Program-made: the position numbers and the translations under genes
Notes under the pieces: model-generated
The model's database searches: none
Told to the model about the DNA's origin: nothing
What the model saw: the letters and a program-made list of their open reading frames with translations, nothing else
Assembly (NCBI RefSeq): GCF_019195395.1
Contig: NZ_CP078067.1
Span: 1,131,783-1,195,782 of the forward strand
DNA length: 64,000 bases
Direction of reading: 5' to 3'
From: Kaistella faecalis
GTDB taxonomy: Bacteria > Bacteroidota > Bacteroidia > Flavobacteriales > Weeksellaceae
Shown here: in pieces, positions 26,133 to 32,647 of the stretch
Layout: each line of letters begins with the position of its first letter
Position numbering within the stretch: position 1 is the first letter of the stretch

Positions 26133-26133
26133 C
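26119..26133 (+). repeat. Left attachment site (attL core)
   Basis: TCCCTCCAACTCCAC, identical to 34178-34192. It covers the 3' strand of the tmRNA T-stem and acceptor stem plus one base, so integration keeps ssrA intact. Confidence 0.88.
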
Positions 26134-26145
26134 TAATTAAAACAT

Positions 26146-26180
26146 AACCGTCTGATTTTCAAGGCGGTTTTTGTTTTGTT
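26146..26180 (+). terminator. Element-borne terminator for ssrA
   Basis: AACCGTC (26146-26152) pairs with GGCGGTT (26163-26169, one G-U pair), followed by a T-rich tail. It lies 13 nt past the end of tmRNA, inside the mobile element, and replaces the native terminator now at 34201-34234. Confidence 0.7.
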
Positions 26181-26200
26181 AGTCCGCGGTTAGTCCGCAA
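26179..26200 (+). repeat. Left arm repeats (2 x 11 bp)
   Basis: Two perfect-phase copies, TTAGTCCGCGG (26179-26189) and TTAGTCCGCAA (26190-26200). The same 11-bp unit occurs three times at the other end of the element in the same direction. They are likely binding sites for the arm-binding domain of the integrase. Confidence 0.75.
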
Positions 26201-26250
26201 CTTCAAATTTTAACATTTTCTACCCTTTTATGGTTTCCGAAAACTCCACA

Positions 26251-26276
26251 AAAAAAACCGGGAACAGATCCCAGTT
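26251..26276 (-). terminator. Terminator at the left end of the element operon
   Basis: On the minus strand AACTGGGA pairs with TCCCGGTT (26256-26263 with 26269-26276, one G-U pair), followed by a T tract (A run 26251-26257). It overlaps the stop codon of the last element gene and ends leftward transcription before ssrA. Between it and the arm repeats (26201-26250) nothing else is seen. Confidence 0.65.
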
Positions 26277-26874
26277 AATTTTTATAACTCTTAAATAATT
26301 TCAGATACTCATCTGCATTAAAATTGTTTTCCGTTTCCTGTATTTTCTTACTGATACGGGCAAAACGTTTTGTCATCTTACCGTTATAATACCGTTTGAA
26401 ATATTTACTGTATAATTCGGCATGAAGTTTATCGTTAAAATCCTTTGCGAAAATCCTGTTCCATTCCCTCCATTTTTTAGATTCTATTTGAATTTGATAC
26501 ATTAACCCCGGTAAGGCGGAACGGTGTTTAAAATACCCCTTTATTAGGTGCAATTTCCTACAGACTTTACCGGTATAAGGGCAAACAAAAAACCAAATTA
26601 AACCCGTTCCCAAGTTCGACTGGCGCGTTATCAGTTGAATATCATATCTTATCTTTTCGGTATTATTGAAAGTGTAATCTACAGTTAAAACCCCGGTGGT
26701 TTCACCTATTACTGTTCTAATACTGATACTATTTTTGGTTCCGTTTCCTGAAGTCCAAATGATTGCCCCCAGTTTACTTTGGTTTGGTATGATATATTCG
26801 TGTTTTGATAAAAACGAAATGTCAATACATCGTAAATCGTTTACCGTTGTCGGATAGTTTGCCCAGCGTCCCAT
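26275..26874 (-). CDS. Mobile-element protein with degenerate zinc-ribbon-like domain
   Basis: A 199-residue cytoplasmic protein. Its layout (opening TVNDLRCIDISFL, then W-F-x-CP at about 94-99, C105, GYF-x-HR at 113-118, MYQIQ at 125-129) parallels a widespread family of mobile-element proteins that carry a zinc ribbon of the type CPxCGRR and CRxC. Here most of the metal-binding Cys are gone: only C98 and C105 remain, with TGK and HRSAL in place of the other positions. The C-terminal third is basic and helical. Function is unknown. It is the last gene of the element, where satellites and islands often place accessory cargo. Confidence 0.65.
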   Translation of the reverse strand: MGRWANYPTTVNDLRCIDISFLSKHEYIIPNQSKLGAIIWTSGNGTKNSISIRTVIGETTGVLTVDYTFNNTEKIRYDIQLITRQSNLGTGLIWFFVCPYTGKVCRKLHLIKGYFKHRSALPGLMYQIQIESKKWREWNRIFAKDFNDKLHAELYSKYFKRYYNGKMTKRFARISKKIQETENNFNADEYLKLFKSYKN

Positions 26875-27003
26875 ATTTTTAAAATCTCAGGTTTTATAAG
26901 GTTCAAATACTTAACATTTCCTAACATGTTCCCAGTTCTATAGATTAGAAAGATGAGGTTTGTTAGGTTGCCCCCTCGCGCGCGCGTAGTTGTTAAAAAA
27001 ACT

Positions 27004-28878
27004 CTACTTAACAATTGTAACCTTTGTAACCGCTCCATGGTCTAAAGTTGGTTCATAGGTAAAATCTGTTCCCTCTGTTAAATACTCTGTGGCATATTCT
27101 ATGAATGTATTTTTATTAATATTCCTAACGGTATCAAAACTGTATTTAGCAACCTGAAACACCCCCGGAATGTTGTTTATTTGAATCTTTGACAAATAGG
27201 GGTAATAACCGTATAAATCCCCCTCAAAATAGTACATCGGGCGTGGCGCTATTCTTAAAATATCCTCTACCATAATACGCAATAAGGGTTTACCAGTTAC
27301 CTCATCATGTCGGCTCCACAATTGGGTAGGCTCTCCATTCTCTTTATACAGTGTGCCGTAATAAATATCAGAGATTGAATCCCCATTGTTTACTACTTTA
27401 TCGTTTTTAGTAACTGAAGAAATACGGGTCATTCTTTGGGCGGTGTGGAACTCACCTTTTAAATTTCCGTTTGCATTAGGAACTATATCAAATGAATCTA
27501 TATAAACAGTCGGTGAACTTGTAAAATTTCCTGCACCTCCATAAATTTTTAGAATAACAAGTAAGTTAGAATCCTCTAAAATTGGTGGTAATGATATATT
27601 TATTTGAATATTTTCATTGATATTTACAGAATCAACAACTACAAACCCATAAAATCCATCATCTGGTGCTGTTTTTGACTTCCAAATACCTTCATTAGAT
27701 TTAAAAAAGTAATTGTCAGTTTCTAATCTTACATGAGCTGTTAGTGGCTTATCACCGCTTCTTATGTTTATTAAAACATTTAATAAGTCATTCAGTTTAA
27801 CAGTTGGCGACGGATTTACTCTTATAATTTCTTGAATACCTGTAAATAATGAATTTATTATTAATCCTGATCCACTTGGATTATTTATAACTGCACCTTC
27901 TGGACTTGATATTGAAAATCCATCAGCACTTAATACTCCGTTAGTTTTTATATCTGGATTTCCGATTAAACTTCTAACAGTTCCGTACTTATAGTGAACT
28001 CTAAATGCCTGATTACTCGGGATAATTGATTTTTTTTGATTTGCGTTTACATGGAAAATAGGGTACTGATCAATATGAGAGCCTATATTTAATTCAGTAT
28101 TCCAAACTATATCCCCGGTTTTTTCCCCGTTTTCATATCTGTAGAAAGTCATTTCCCCTTTTACATCAATAGTACGGTATATCCACCATTCCCCGTGCAT
28201 CTGTATTATAGTAGCGTTATAAAGTTCTAATATTGATTTTAACACCTCATCGCAGTCCATTAAATCCCGTCTGTTGTCATCCTGATAGAATCGATCGGCA
28301 TTCATTTTAACCGACTTTAAAACGGTGTCTATTCCCGTAAATCCCTCATACGTTGGAAGTGAATTACTGATATTAATAGGCAATTCGTATCCAATACGTT
28401 TTAGGCATTGTCTGAGGGCTGTAAATTGCGTTATTTTCCCTTTGTATTTATTCCCCTCATCAGTTACAAATGATAGGTTTTTTAAGATACTTAAACCATC
28501 CATTGCATTTAAAGATATTTCCCATCTATTGCTCACGAAATCCTCCCAAATGCCATCCGGTAACAAATACCCCAGGAAGATTATTTGGTTATTTCGGTAA
28601 AAATTAACGGTAAACTGTCTTTCATTCTCTGAATACAAATCAGTAAGGGTTAGATCCTCATTTGCCTCTAAGGAAATATCTAATGTTGAGGGTACAACCG
28701 GTTGAAATATGTCTTTCCTTTCGGAATATGCATGCCGTGCCTTTCCCTGAATCTCAATAATTTCTCCGGTGTAATCTTTATCCCAAATATCCAAACGAAT
28801 TGAATCCCCGTCAATACTTTTGTATTCTGCTCTGTACTTTGGGTTTGCAGGCGCTGAGGTTGTAATTAAATTTATCAT
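27004..28878 (-). CDS. Phage tail/baseplate-like protein
   Basis: A 624-residue, beta-rich protein without signal peptide. The N-terminal third follows the pattern seen in tail proteins encoded beside the tape measure in Bacteroidota prophages: strand with DIWDKDYTGEIIEI (about 31-44), IFQPVVPSTLDISLEA (about 57-72), FYRNNQIIFLGYLLPDGIW (about 92-110) and a helix AMDGLSILKNLSF (about 124-136). By analogy this is a baseplate-hub or distal-tail protein that contacts the fibre. No tape measure, sheath, tube, capsid or fibre gene accompanies it. The family call rests on remembered sequence pattern, not on a search. The 129 nt downstream include a CGCGCGCG tract near 26980. Confidence 0.6.
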   Translation of the reverse strand: MINLITTSAPANPKYRAEYKSIDGDSIRLDIWDKDYTGEIIEIQGKARHAYSERKDIFQPVVPSTLDISLEANEDLTLTDLYSENERQFTVNFYRNNQIIFLGYLLPDGIWEDFVSNRWEISLNAMDGLSILKNLSFVTDEGNKYKGKITQFTALRQCLKRIGYELPINISNSLPTYEGFTGIDTVLKSVKMNADRFYQDDNRRDLMDCDEVLKSILELYNATIIQMHGEWWIYRTIDVKGEMTFYRYENGEKTGDIVWNTELNIGSHIDQYPIFHVNANQKKSIIPSNQAFRVHYKYGTVRSLIGNPDIKTNGVLSADGFSISSPEGAVINNPSGSGLIINSLFTGIQEIIRVNPSPTVKLNDLLNVLINIRSGDKPLTAHVRLETDNYFFKSNEGIWKSKTAPDDGFYGFVVVDSVNINENIQINISLPPILEDSNLLVILKIYGGAGNFTSSPTVYIDSFDIVPNANGNLKGEFHTAQRMTRISSVTKNDKVVNNGDSISDIYYGTLYKENGEPTQLWSRHDEVTGKPLLRIMVEDILRIAPRPMYYFEGDLYGYYPYLSKIQINNIPGVFQVAKYSFDTVRNINKNTFIEYATEYLTEGTDFTYEPTLDHGAVTKVTIVK

Positions 28879-28935
28879 GTTTTAGATTTTATATTATTTT
28901 ATCAATTTCAAGTTTTTTCAAGTTCTAAAGTTTCC

Positions 28936-28949
28936 CGGCTCCCGAAATA
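28936..28949 (+). repeat. 14-bp repeat, copy 1
   Basis: CGGCTCCCGAAATA, identical to 30827-30840 inside the 133-residue ORF of the same element. This copy lies between the small protein and the tail-like gene. Function unknown; it may be chance or a binding site. Confidence 0.5.
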
Positions 28950-28979
28950 ATAACCTAAATTATTAGGGAACATTACTTT

Positions 28980-29216
28980 TTAATCTTTGCCCCTGTAAAG
29001 TGTTGTTATATCAAATAACGGCTGTTCTACTGTCAGACTTTCTTTGCTCTCAATACTTTTTAAGGTAGGTAAAACAAAACGGGAAATTTCCAGTAAACAT
29101 TTTATGCGGTCTTTGGGTTCCAGTTCCTGCAAATCCTTTGTTAATTGCTCTAAATTATCAGTTAAGATACTTTGTAACCTTTCCCGGATTACGTCGGTTT
29201 TTTCGTTTTGTATCAT
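28980..29216 (-). CDS. Small hypothetical element protein
   Basis: A 78-residue acidic helical protein with a Leu-rich middle (LQELEPKDRIKCLLEISRF, then VLPTLKSIE). Similar short proteins with a PKDR...VLP core occur in Bacteroidota phages and plasmids, sometimes next to packaging genes, but I cannot assign a function. It lies 11 nt after rep and is probably in its transcript. The 101 nt that follow before the tail-like gene are AT-rich and hold a copy of the repeat CGGCTCCCGAAATA (28936-28949). Confidence 0.55.
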   Translation of the reverse strand: MIQNEKTDVIRERLQSILTDNLEQLTKDLQELEPKDRIKCLLEISRFVLPTLKSIESKESLTVEQPLFDITTLYRGKD

Positions 29217-29227
29217 CTTATTTCTAT

Positions 29228-30487
29228 TTAACAGAAACTAAATTGCAGTTGGTGTTTTGGGTAATTTCTTTGCTCAAATCTTTTCCGGTTATGTATTTCA
29301 TTAAAAAACTCATTCCGTACATTATGCGCTATGTAATAAAACTGATCGGGTAAATCTAAACTCCATTTTTTCGGGGTCAAATATTTTTCCTTTAGTCTTT
29401 GGTATGTTTCAGGCTCCGTTTCACTGTAGTATTTCAGACCCGCGAAACACAAATATTTAGAGTTAGGTTTTTGCATCGAAATATTAAGACTTGTTACTTC
29501 ACAAACTCGTAAGGTTTCCCGGTGGGTGGGTGTGTTAGATTCCATCTTTACTATAGGTGGAAACTGCACAAGGGTTTTGGTGGAAATTGGGGCGGTTTGC
29601 GGTTTGGTGTGTTCCGGTGTTACCGTTGCTGAAATCGTGGAAACTGCACAAAGTTTTAACTGATCTAATTTATCCGAAATCCTTTTATAGATGAGGTTCT
29701 GCAGTCCTTTTTCACCTAATATTTTGTAGTATTTCTTTTTAGTATTTACAAAGGTGTTCCGGTGGTTATTTTCCAGTATTTCTAACCAAAAATCGGTATT
29801 ACAAAACCGTTTCCCTTTTTTGCTCCGTTTATCAAAGATTAAAACGTTATTCCATTCTGATATTAATACTTTTGATAATAGGCTGTAGGTGGTCGGTTTT
29901 AGCAAATCTGAAAGGGTTTTAATACCTTTTGATAACAAGTATTTACTTTGTCGGGTTTTGCCCTCAAATCTCATTAAATTAGGCTGTGCATAGTCAGGAA
30001 AATTTAAAGTTTTGTTATATGCCTTTACTCCGAAATAAGAAGTTCCTGCAAAATAACATTCTGCCAAATCCGGATATTTTATAAATTGGTTTTTATTGTG
30101 AAACCTTAACCATTTCACCACCTCTGAAACATTGCCTGGCGTCTCAAAATTAACTCCAAATTCGAGGTTATTAATATAACAGTCATCAGGAACCAAACCG
30201 AACCGGGTAATAAGGTTTTCGAGCGTTCTAATGCAGTCAGAAACTGTAAAATCGTTAGCATTATGCAAACCGTTATTAAAAAGTTTGTGCAAACTCCCGG
30301 AAACCTCCAATTTATTTGGGTGTTTAGACAAAATCAGATTTACAAACTGTCTATTATCTACCGTTCTAATTTCACCAGTATTTTTGTTTACAAAACTATG
30401 TTCACTCTTATAAACCAAATCTGAATGGCTCCAAATTCTGTTAATCAGATCAGTATTTTTTATTTCAAATTTGATATAATCTAACAT
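29228..30487 (-). CDS. Probable replication initiation protein (phage/plasmid Rep-like)
   Basis: A 419-residue protein. The layout MLDYIKFEI at the start, KLEVSGSLHKLFN (about 56-68), NNLEFGVNFETP (about 105-116), YFGVKAYNKT (about 151-160) and MRFEGKTRQSKYLL (about 172-185) matches a group of Bacteroidota phage/plasmid replication proteins related to the gene II/X/CRI type of filamentous phages, which nick DNA to start rolling-circle replication. I see no clear HxH metal motif, so the catalytic mechanism is unproven. The C-terminal third is low-complexity and divergent. The leader upstream contains a plus-strand promoter and terminator, a setting expected for copy control. Confidence 0.6.
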   Translation of the reverse strand: MLDYIKFEIKNTDLINRIWSHSDLVYKSEHSFVNKNTGEIRTVDNRQFVNLILSKHPNKLEVSGSLHKLFNNGLHNANDFTVSDCIRTLENLITRFGLVPDDCYINNLEFGVNFETPGNVSEVVKWLRFHNKNQFIKYPDLAECYFAGTSYFGVKAYNKTLNFPDYAQPNLMRFEGKTRQSKYLLSKGIKTLSDLLKPTTYSLLSKVLISEWNNVLIFDKRSKKGKRFCNTDFWLEILENNHRNTFVNTKKKYYKILGEKGLQNLIYKRISDKLDQLKLCAVSTISATVTPEHTKPQTAPISTKTLVQFPPIVKMESNTPTHRETLRVCEVTSLNISMQKPNSKYLCFAGLKYYSETEPETYQRLKEKYLTPKKWSLDLPDQFYYIAHNVRNEFFNEIHNRKRFEQRNYPKHQLQFSFC

Positions 30488-30503
30488 TGTTTATCTATCT
30501 TTG
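30470..30503 (+). promoter_or_regulatory. Plus-strand promoter in the rep leader
   Basis: TTTG (30470-30473), 22 nt, TATCTTTG (30496-30503) is a full consensus Bacteroidota promoter reading away from and against rep. Predicted start near 30509. Confidence 0.55.
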
Positions 30504-30508
30504 TTACA

Positions 30509-30577
30509 GCAATGGTTTTACCAGTTGTTAGGATTTGAACACCGTTAAGGGAATGCAGTTTTGCAATCCCTTTTTTT
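30509..30577 (+). ncRNA. Candidate antisense RNA against the rep leader
   Basis: From the plus-strand promoter at 30470-30503 a transcript of about 70 nt would end at the hairpin at 30547-30572 with its T tract at 30571-30577. It has no plausible reading frame. It is fully complementary to the 5' leader of the rep transcript if rep is transcribed from upstream. In rolling-circle plasmids such counter-transcribed RNAs limit Rep synthesis. Prediction only. Confidence 0.4.
30547..30577 (+). terminator. Plus-strand terminator in the rep leader
   Basis: AAGGGAATGCA (30547-30557) pairs with TGCAATCCCTT (30562-30572) with one A-A mismatch and a 4-nt loop, followed by T to 30577. Its T tail is on the plus strand although all element genes are on the minus strand. 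An alternative reading is a double-strand-origin hairpin. Confidence 0.6.
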
Positions 30578-30581
30578 GGCT

Positions 30582-30983
30582 CTAAAAATTATTAATGAGC
30601 TGTTTAATCAGTCGGTTTCTATAGTCAGGGTTTCCCTTTGGGTAGAATTGTTTGCACACCCTTAAAACCACCGTTTCCCAGTCATCGGGTACAAATACCA
30701 CTATAAGAGATTTAACACCGTTTACGGGCAAATCTGAATAGTAAAAATTAGGGGTTCCCGTTGGTCTTAACCCGGCTAAGGTGCATTTAGTCCAGTTGGT
30801 AGCGTTCCGAATTCTTAAAAGGTTTTCGGCTCCCGAAATAGAATTAAAACCGTTGTTCTTTTCGGTACGGATCAGATCAGGCAAAAGTCCGGGAATGTCT
30901 GCAGAATTTAAAAGGTATTGCCGGAAAGTCTTTTTTACGGTTTCTATTCCGTAAACCAGTTTATAATTGTCAGGGTAGAACAT
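30582..30983 (-). CDS. Hypothetical element protein
   Basis: A 133-residue protein, basic at its C-terminus (FYPKGNPDYRNRLIKQLI), with a probable central hydrophobic strand (KSLIVVFVPDDW). No known motif is recognised. It lies 11 nt after the HTH gene and so is probably co-transcribed with it. A 14-bp stretch of its coding sequence (30827-30840) is repeated at 28936-28949. Confidence 0.5.
   Translation of the reverse strand: MFYPDNYKLVYGIETVKKTFRQYLLNSADIPGLLPDLIRTEKNNGFNSISGAENLLRIRNATNWTKCTLAGLRPTGTPNFYYSDLPVNGVKSLIVVFVPDDWETVVLRVCKQFYPKGNPDYRNRLIKQLINNF
30827..30840 (+). repeat. 14-bp repeat, copy 2
   Basis: CGGCTCCCGAAATA within the 133-residue ORF, identical to 28936-28949. Confidence 0.5.
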
Positions 30984-30994
30984 CGCAATAAATA

Positions 30995-31273
30995 TTAATC
31001 GTTAATAATCATTGCGTTCTCTATCTCATCTAAACGGTAATAAACCCGGGAACCCAGTTTATAACTTTTGATAATATTCCGTTTCCGGTATTCGTGAATT
31101 GTTGGTTTGGTAATGCTGAACCTTTCGCAAATTTGCTCTGCAGTATAGTATCGGTTCGGCTCATTGTCTTTGAAAGACTTTTCGAGATCAGTTAATAAGG
31201 CAGTTTTAACTTTACTTACTAATTCGTTTAGAAAATTATCGGGCGTAATGCCGACGAAATTAATTGTTTCCAT
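30995..31273 (-). CDS. Helix-turn-helix protein, excisionase-like
   Basis: A 92-residue protein with a C-terminal MerR/excisionase-type HTH at about 42-85 (YYTAEQICERFSITKPTIHE, then GSRVYYRLDEIE). In Bacteroidota such proteins act as excisionases or small regulators of integrative elements. A perfect 10-bp inverted repeat abuts its start codon, which suggests self-control. It lies between the integrase-side genes and rep, a place typical of a control gene for excision and replication. Confidence 0.85.
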   Translation of the reverse strand: METINFVGITPDNFLNELVSKVKTALLTDLEKSFKDNEPNRYYTAEQICERFSITKPTIHEYRKRNIIKSYKLGSRVYYRLDEIENAMIIND

Positions 31274-31303
31274 TTTGTAGCGTGTTTAATTTAACGCTAC
31301 AAA
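31274..31303 (-). promoter_or_regulatory. Inverted repeat at the HTH gene start
   Basis: TTTGTAGCGT (31274-31283) and ACGCTACAAA (31294-31303), perfect arms with a 10-nt spacer, end exactly at the HTH start codon (31271-31273). A near-consensus minus-strand -7 box (AATCTTTG) overlaps the upstream arm. It may be an operator for the HTH protein or an mRNA hairpin over the ribosome site. Confidence 0.6.
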
Positions 31304-31368
31304 GATTTTCTAAGTAATTGTTAAGTAATACTTATTTTAAATCGACTGAAATAAAAAAGACAAACTGT

Positions 31369-32127
31369 TTAGTCTGTCTTATCCTTTATTCTAAAAGTGT
31401 TATAAATTTGGGTTGCCTTTTTTACTGTGTTTTCACTGAAATAAGGACTGTTTTTGTTACCATGGTCGGGTCGTATCAAATAATTACAATACCCCGTTAA
31501 AGTGCCTTTTTGGTTATCTATTCCCGTAATTGATTGTATTATTTCGGTTAAATGGGTGGCATTATCTGAATATTCTAATTTTTTAATTAGTAAATCAATA
31601 ATTCCCAGTTTGTCCAGTACTATTAATTTCTCTTTCGGTTTAAGTTCGTTTTTACCGGAATAATCATTATCGGGAATTTCAGAGGTTTCCGGTGGCTGAC
31701 TTTGCAACTGACCGTTATAAAAAGGGGTTTTTAACCTGTCTTTTTGAACAATAACATCTGTTTTTATTTTTTCAATAATTGCTGTCAATTCCCTTAATTC
31801 CGGTTCTGTTTTAAAGTATAACGCTTCGTGCTGACTCAAAAATGATTTACCCTTTAGTATCTGCTCTGAAAGATTTTTAATTTCATATTCGTCAGTTTCT
31901 TTTTGTAATAATGCTAATGCTGTTTTAGTGTTGGAATCAATATTTAAAATATTGTCATAATTAAGGTCGTGTTTGTTTTTTAATTTCTTATAGTGATTAT
32001 GATATAAATCGTGCAAATCTGTTAAATACTTAAAGTATGTTATATTTTGACTTGCATAATTATTAAAAAAATCATTTTCATAATTTTCTAAAAAACTTTT
32101 AAGGTTATCATAAATAGGTATTTCCAT
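31369..32127 (-). CDS. Hypothetical element protein with C-terminal domain seen in Bacteroidota islands
   Basis: A 252-residue protein. The N-terminal half is coiled-coil-like and charged; the C-terminal domain (about 165-245: KLIVLDKLGIIDLLIKKL, then ITGI and NSPYFSENTV) follows a pattern common in proteins of Bacteroidota conjugative and integrative elements, often annotated only as hypothetical. No catalytic residues are evident. The start codon follows the conserved leader motif described at 32128-32144. It is 28 nt downstream of the S24-like gene. Confidence 0.55.
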   Translation of the reverse strand: MEIPIYDNLKSFLENYENDFFNNYASQNITYFKYLTDLHDLYHNHYKKLKNKHDLNYDNILNIDSNTKTALALLQKETDEYEIKNLSEQILKGKSFLSQHEALYFKTEPELRELTAIIEKIKTDVIVQKDRLKTPFYNGQLQSQPPETSEIPDNDYSGKNELKPKEKLIVLDKLGIIDLLIKKLEYSDNATHLTEIIQSITGIDNQKGTLTGYCNYLIRPDHGNKNSPYFSENTVKKATQIYNTFRIKDKTD

Positions 32128-32144
32128 AATTGCGAGGTTTGAAC
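32128..32144 (-). promoter_or_regulatory. Element leader motif, copy at the 252-residue ORF
   Basis: On the plus strand AATTGCGAGGTTTGAAC, directly next to the start codon. Close copies lie at 33977-33993 (integrase), 32630-32646 (S24-like gene) and 30523-30540 (rep leader); an inverted copy may lie at 26900-26917. Confidence 0.5.
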
Positions 32145-32155
32145 GGTTGCTGAAC

Positions 32156-32629
32156 TTAATTATTTTCTAAATATTTTATAATATTATGCCTGTAGGTTAT
32201 TCTGTCTTCTATCGTTTCCGGTTGCCATTCTATTACTTCATTGAAATTGTCCCAGTCTTCGTTTTCATTTCGATCTACAGAAAACAGTCTATCCCGAGAT
32301 AAAGAACTAAGGGAGTAAACCTCATCAAACATTGCTAAATTATAGGTATAATTAGGAAATAACTGTTTGTCTTTGGGATTACTTTCTAAAACAAAATTCC
32401 CGTCTTTGTCAATATCCCGAATAATCCCTAATTTATTTCCTGTGTCTTTAGTTAGGACAAAACAACCGGGTGTTTCAATTTTTGACTTTTTACAAAACAA
32501 AACATCATTAAAACAGATGCTCTCTGCCTTTCCACTGTGCATTTTGGAGGTTATTACTTTAAAAAAATTAACATTTTCCGGAAGTGTTGGGGTTTCAGCG
32601 TTTAAATCAATTGGTTTAGGCGTGTTCAT
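32156..32629 (-). CDS. Hypothetical protein, possibly S24/LexA-like without catalytic residues
   Basis: A 157-residue protein. Residues 38-107 (ICFNDVLFC, then GCFVLTKDTGNKLGIIRDI, GNFVLESNP and FPNYTYNLAMFDEVYSL) follow the strand order of the C-terminal S24 peptidase domain of LexA/CI-type repressors. The serine-methionine nucleophile motif and the Lys general base cannot be placed (Arg71 sits where Lys is expected), and there is no HTH. It could be a non-cleaving relative or a chance resemblance. It is the first gene after the integrase and starts at the conserved leader motif. Confidence 0.5.
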   Translation of the reverse strand: MNTPKPIDLNAETPTLPENVNFFKVITSKMHSGKAESICFNDVLFCKKSKIETPGCFVLTKDTGNKLGIIRDIDKDGNFVLESNPKDKQLFPNYTYNLAMFDEVYSLSSLSRDRLFSVDRNENEDWDNFNEVIEWQPETIEDRITYRHNIIKYLENN

Positions 32630-32646
32630 AACTGTAAGGGTTTAAA
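32630..32646 (-). promoter_or_regulatory. Element leader motif, copy at the S24-like gene
   Basis: On the plus strand AACTGTAAGGGTTTAAA, directly next to the start codon; the most divergent of the three start-codon copies. Confidence 0.4.
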
Positions 32647-32647
32647 A

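Noticed and set aside
26841-27038. Minus-strand reading frame of 65 codons between the tail-like gene and the last element gene
   Set aside because: It overlaps both neighbours out of frame and has a biased composition; no support beyond being open.
28980-32127. Anti-phage defence function for the small unknown element genes
   Set aside because: No nuclease, NTPase, toxin, TIR, reverse-transcriptase or membrane-pore motif is visible in them, so the idea has no sequence support.
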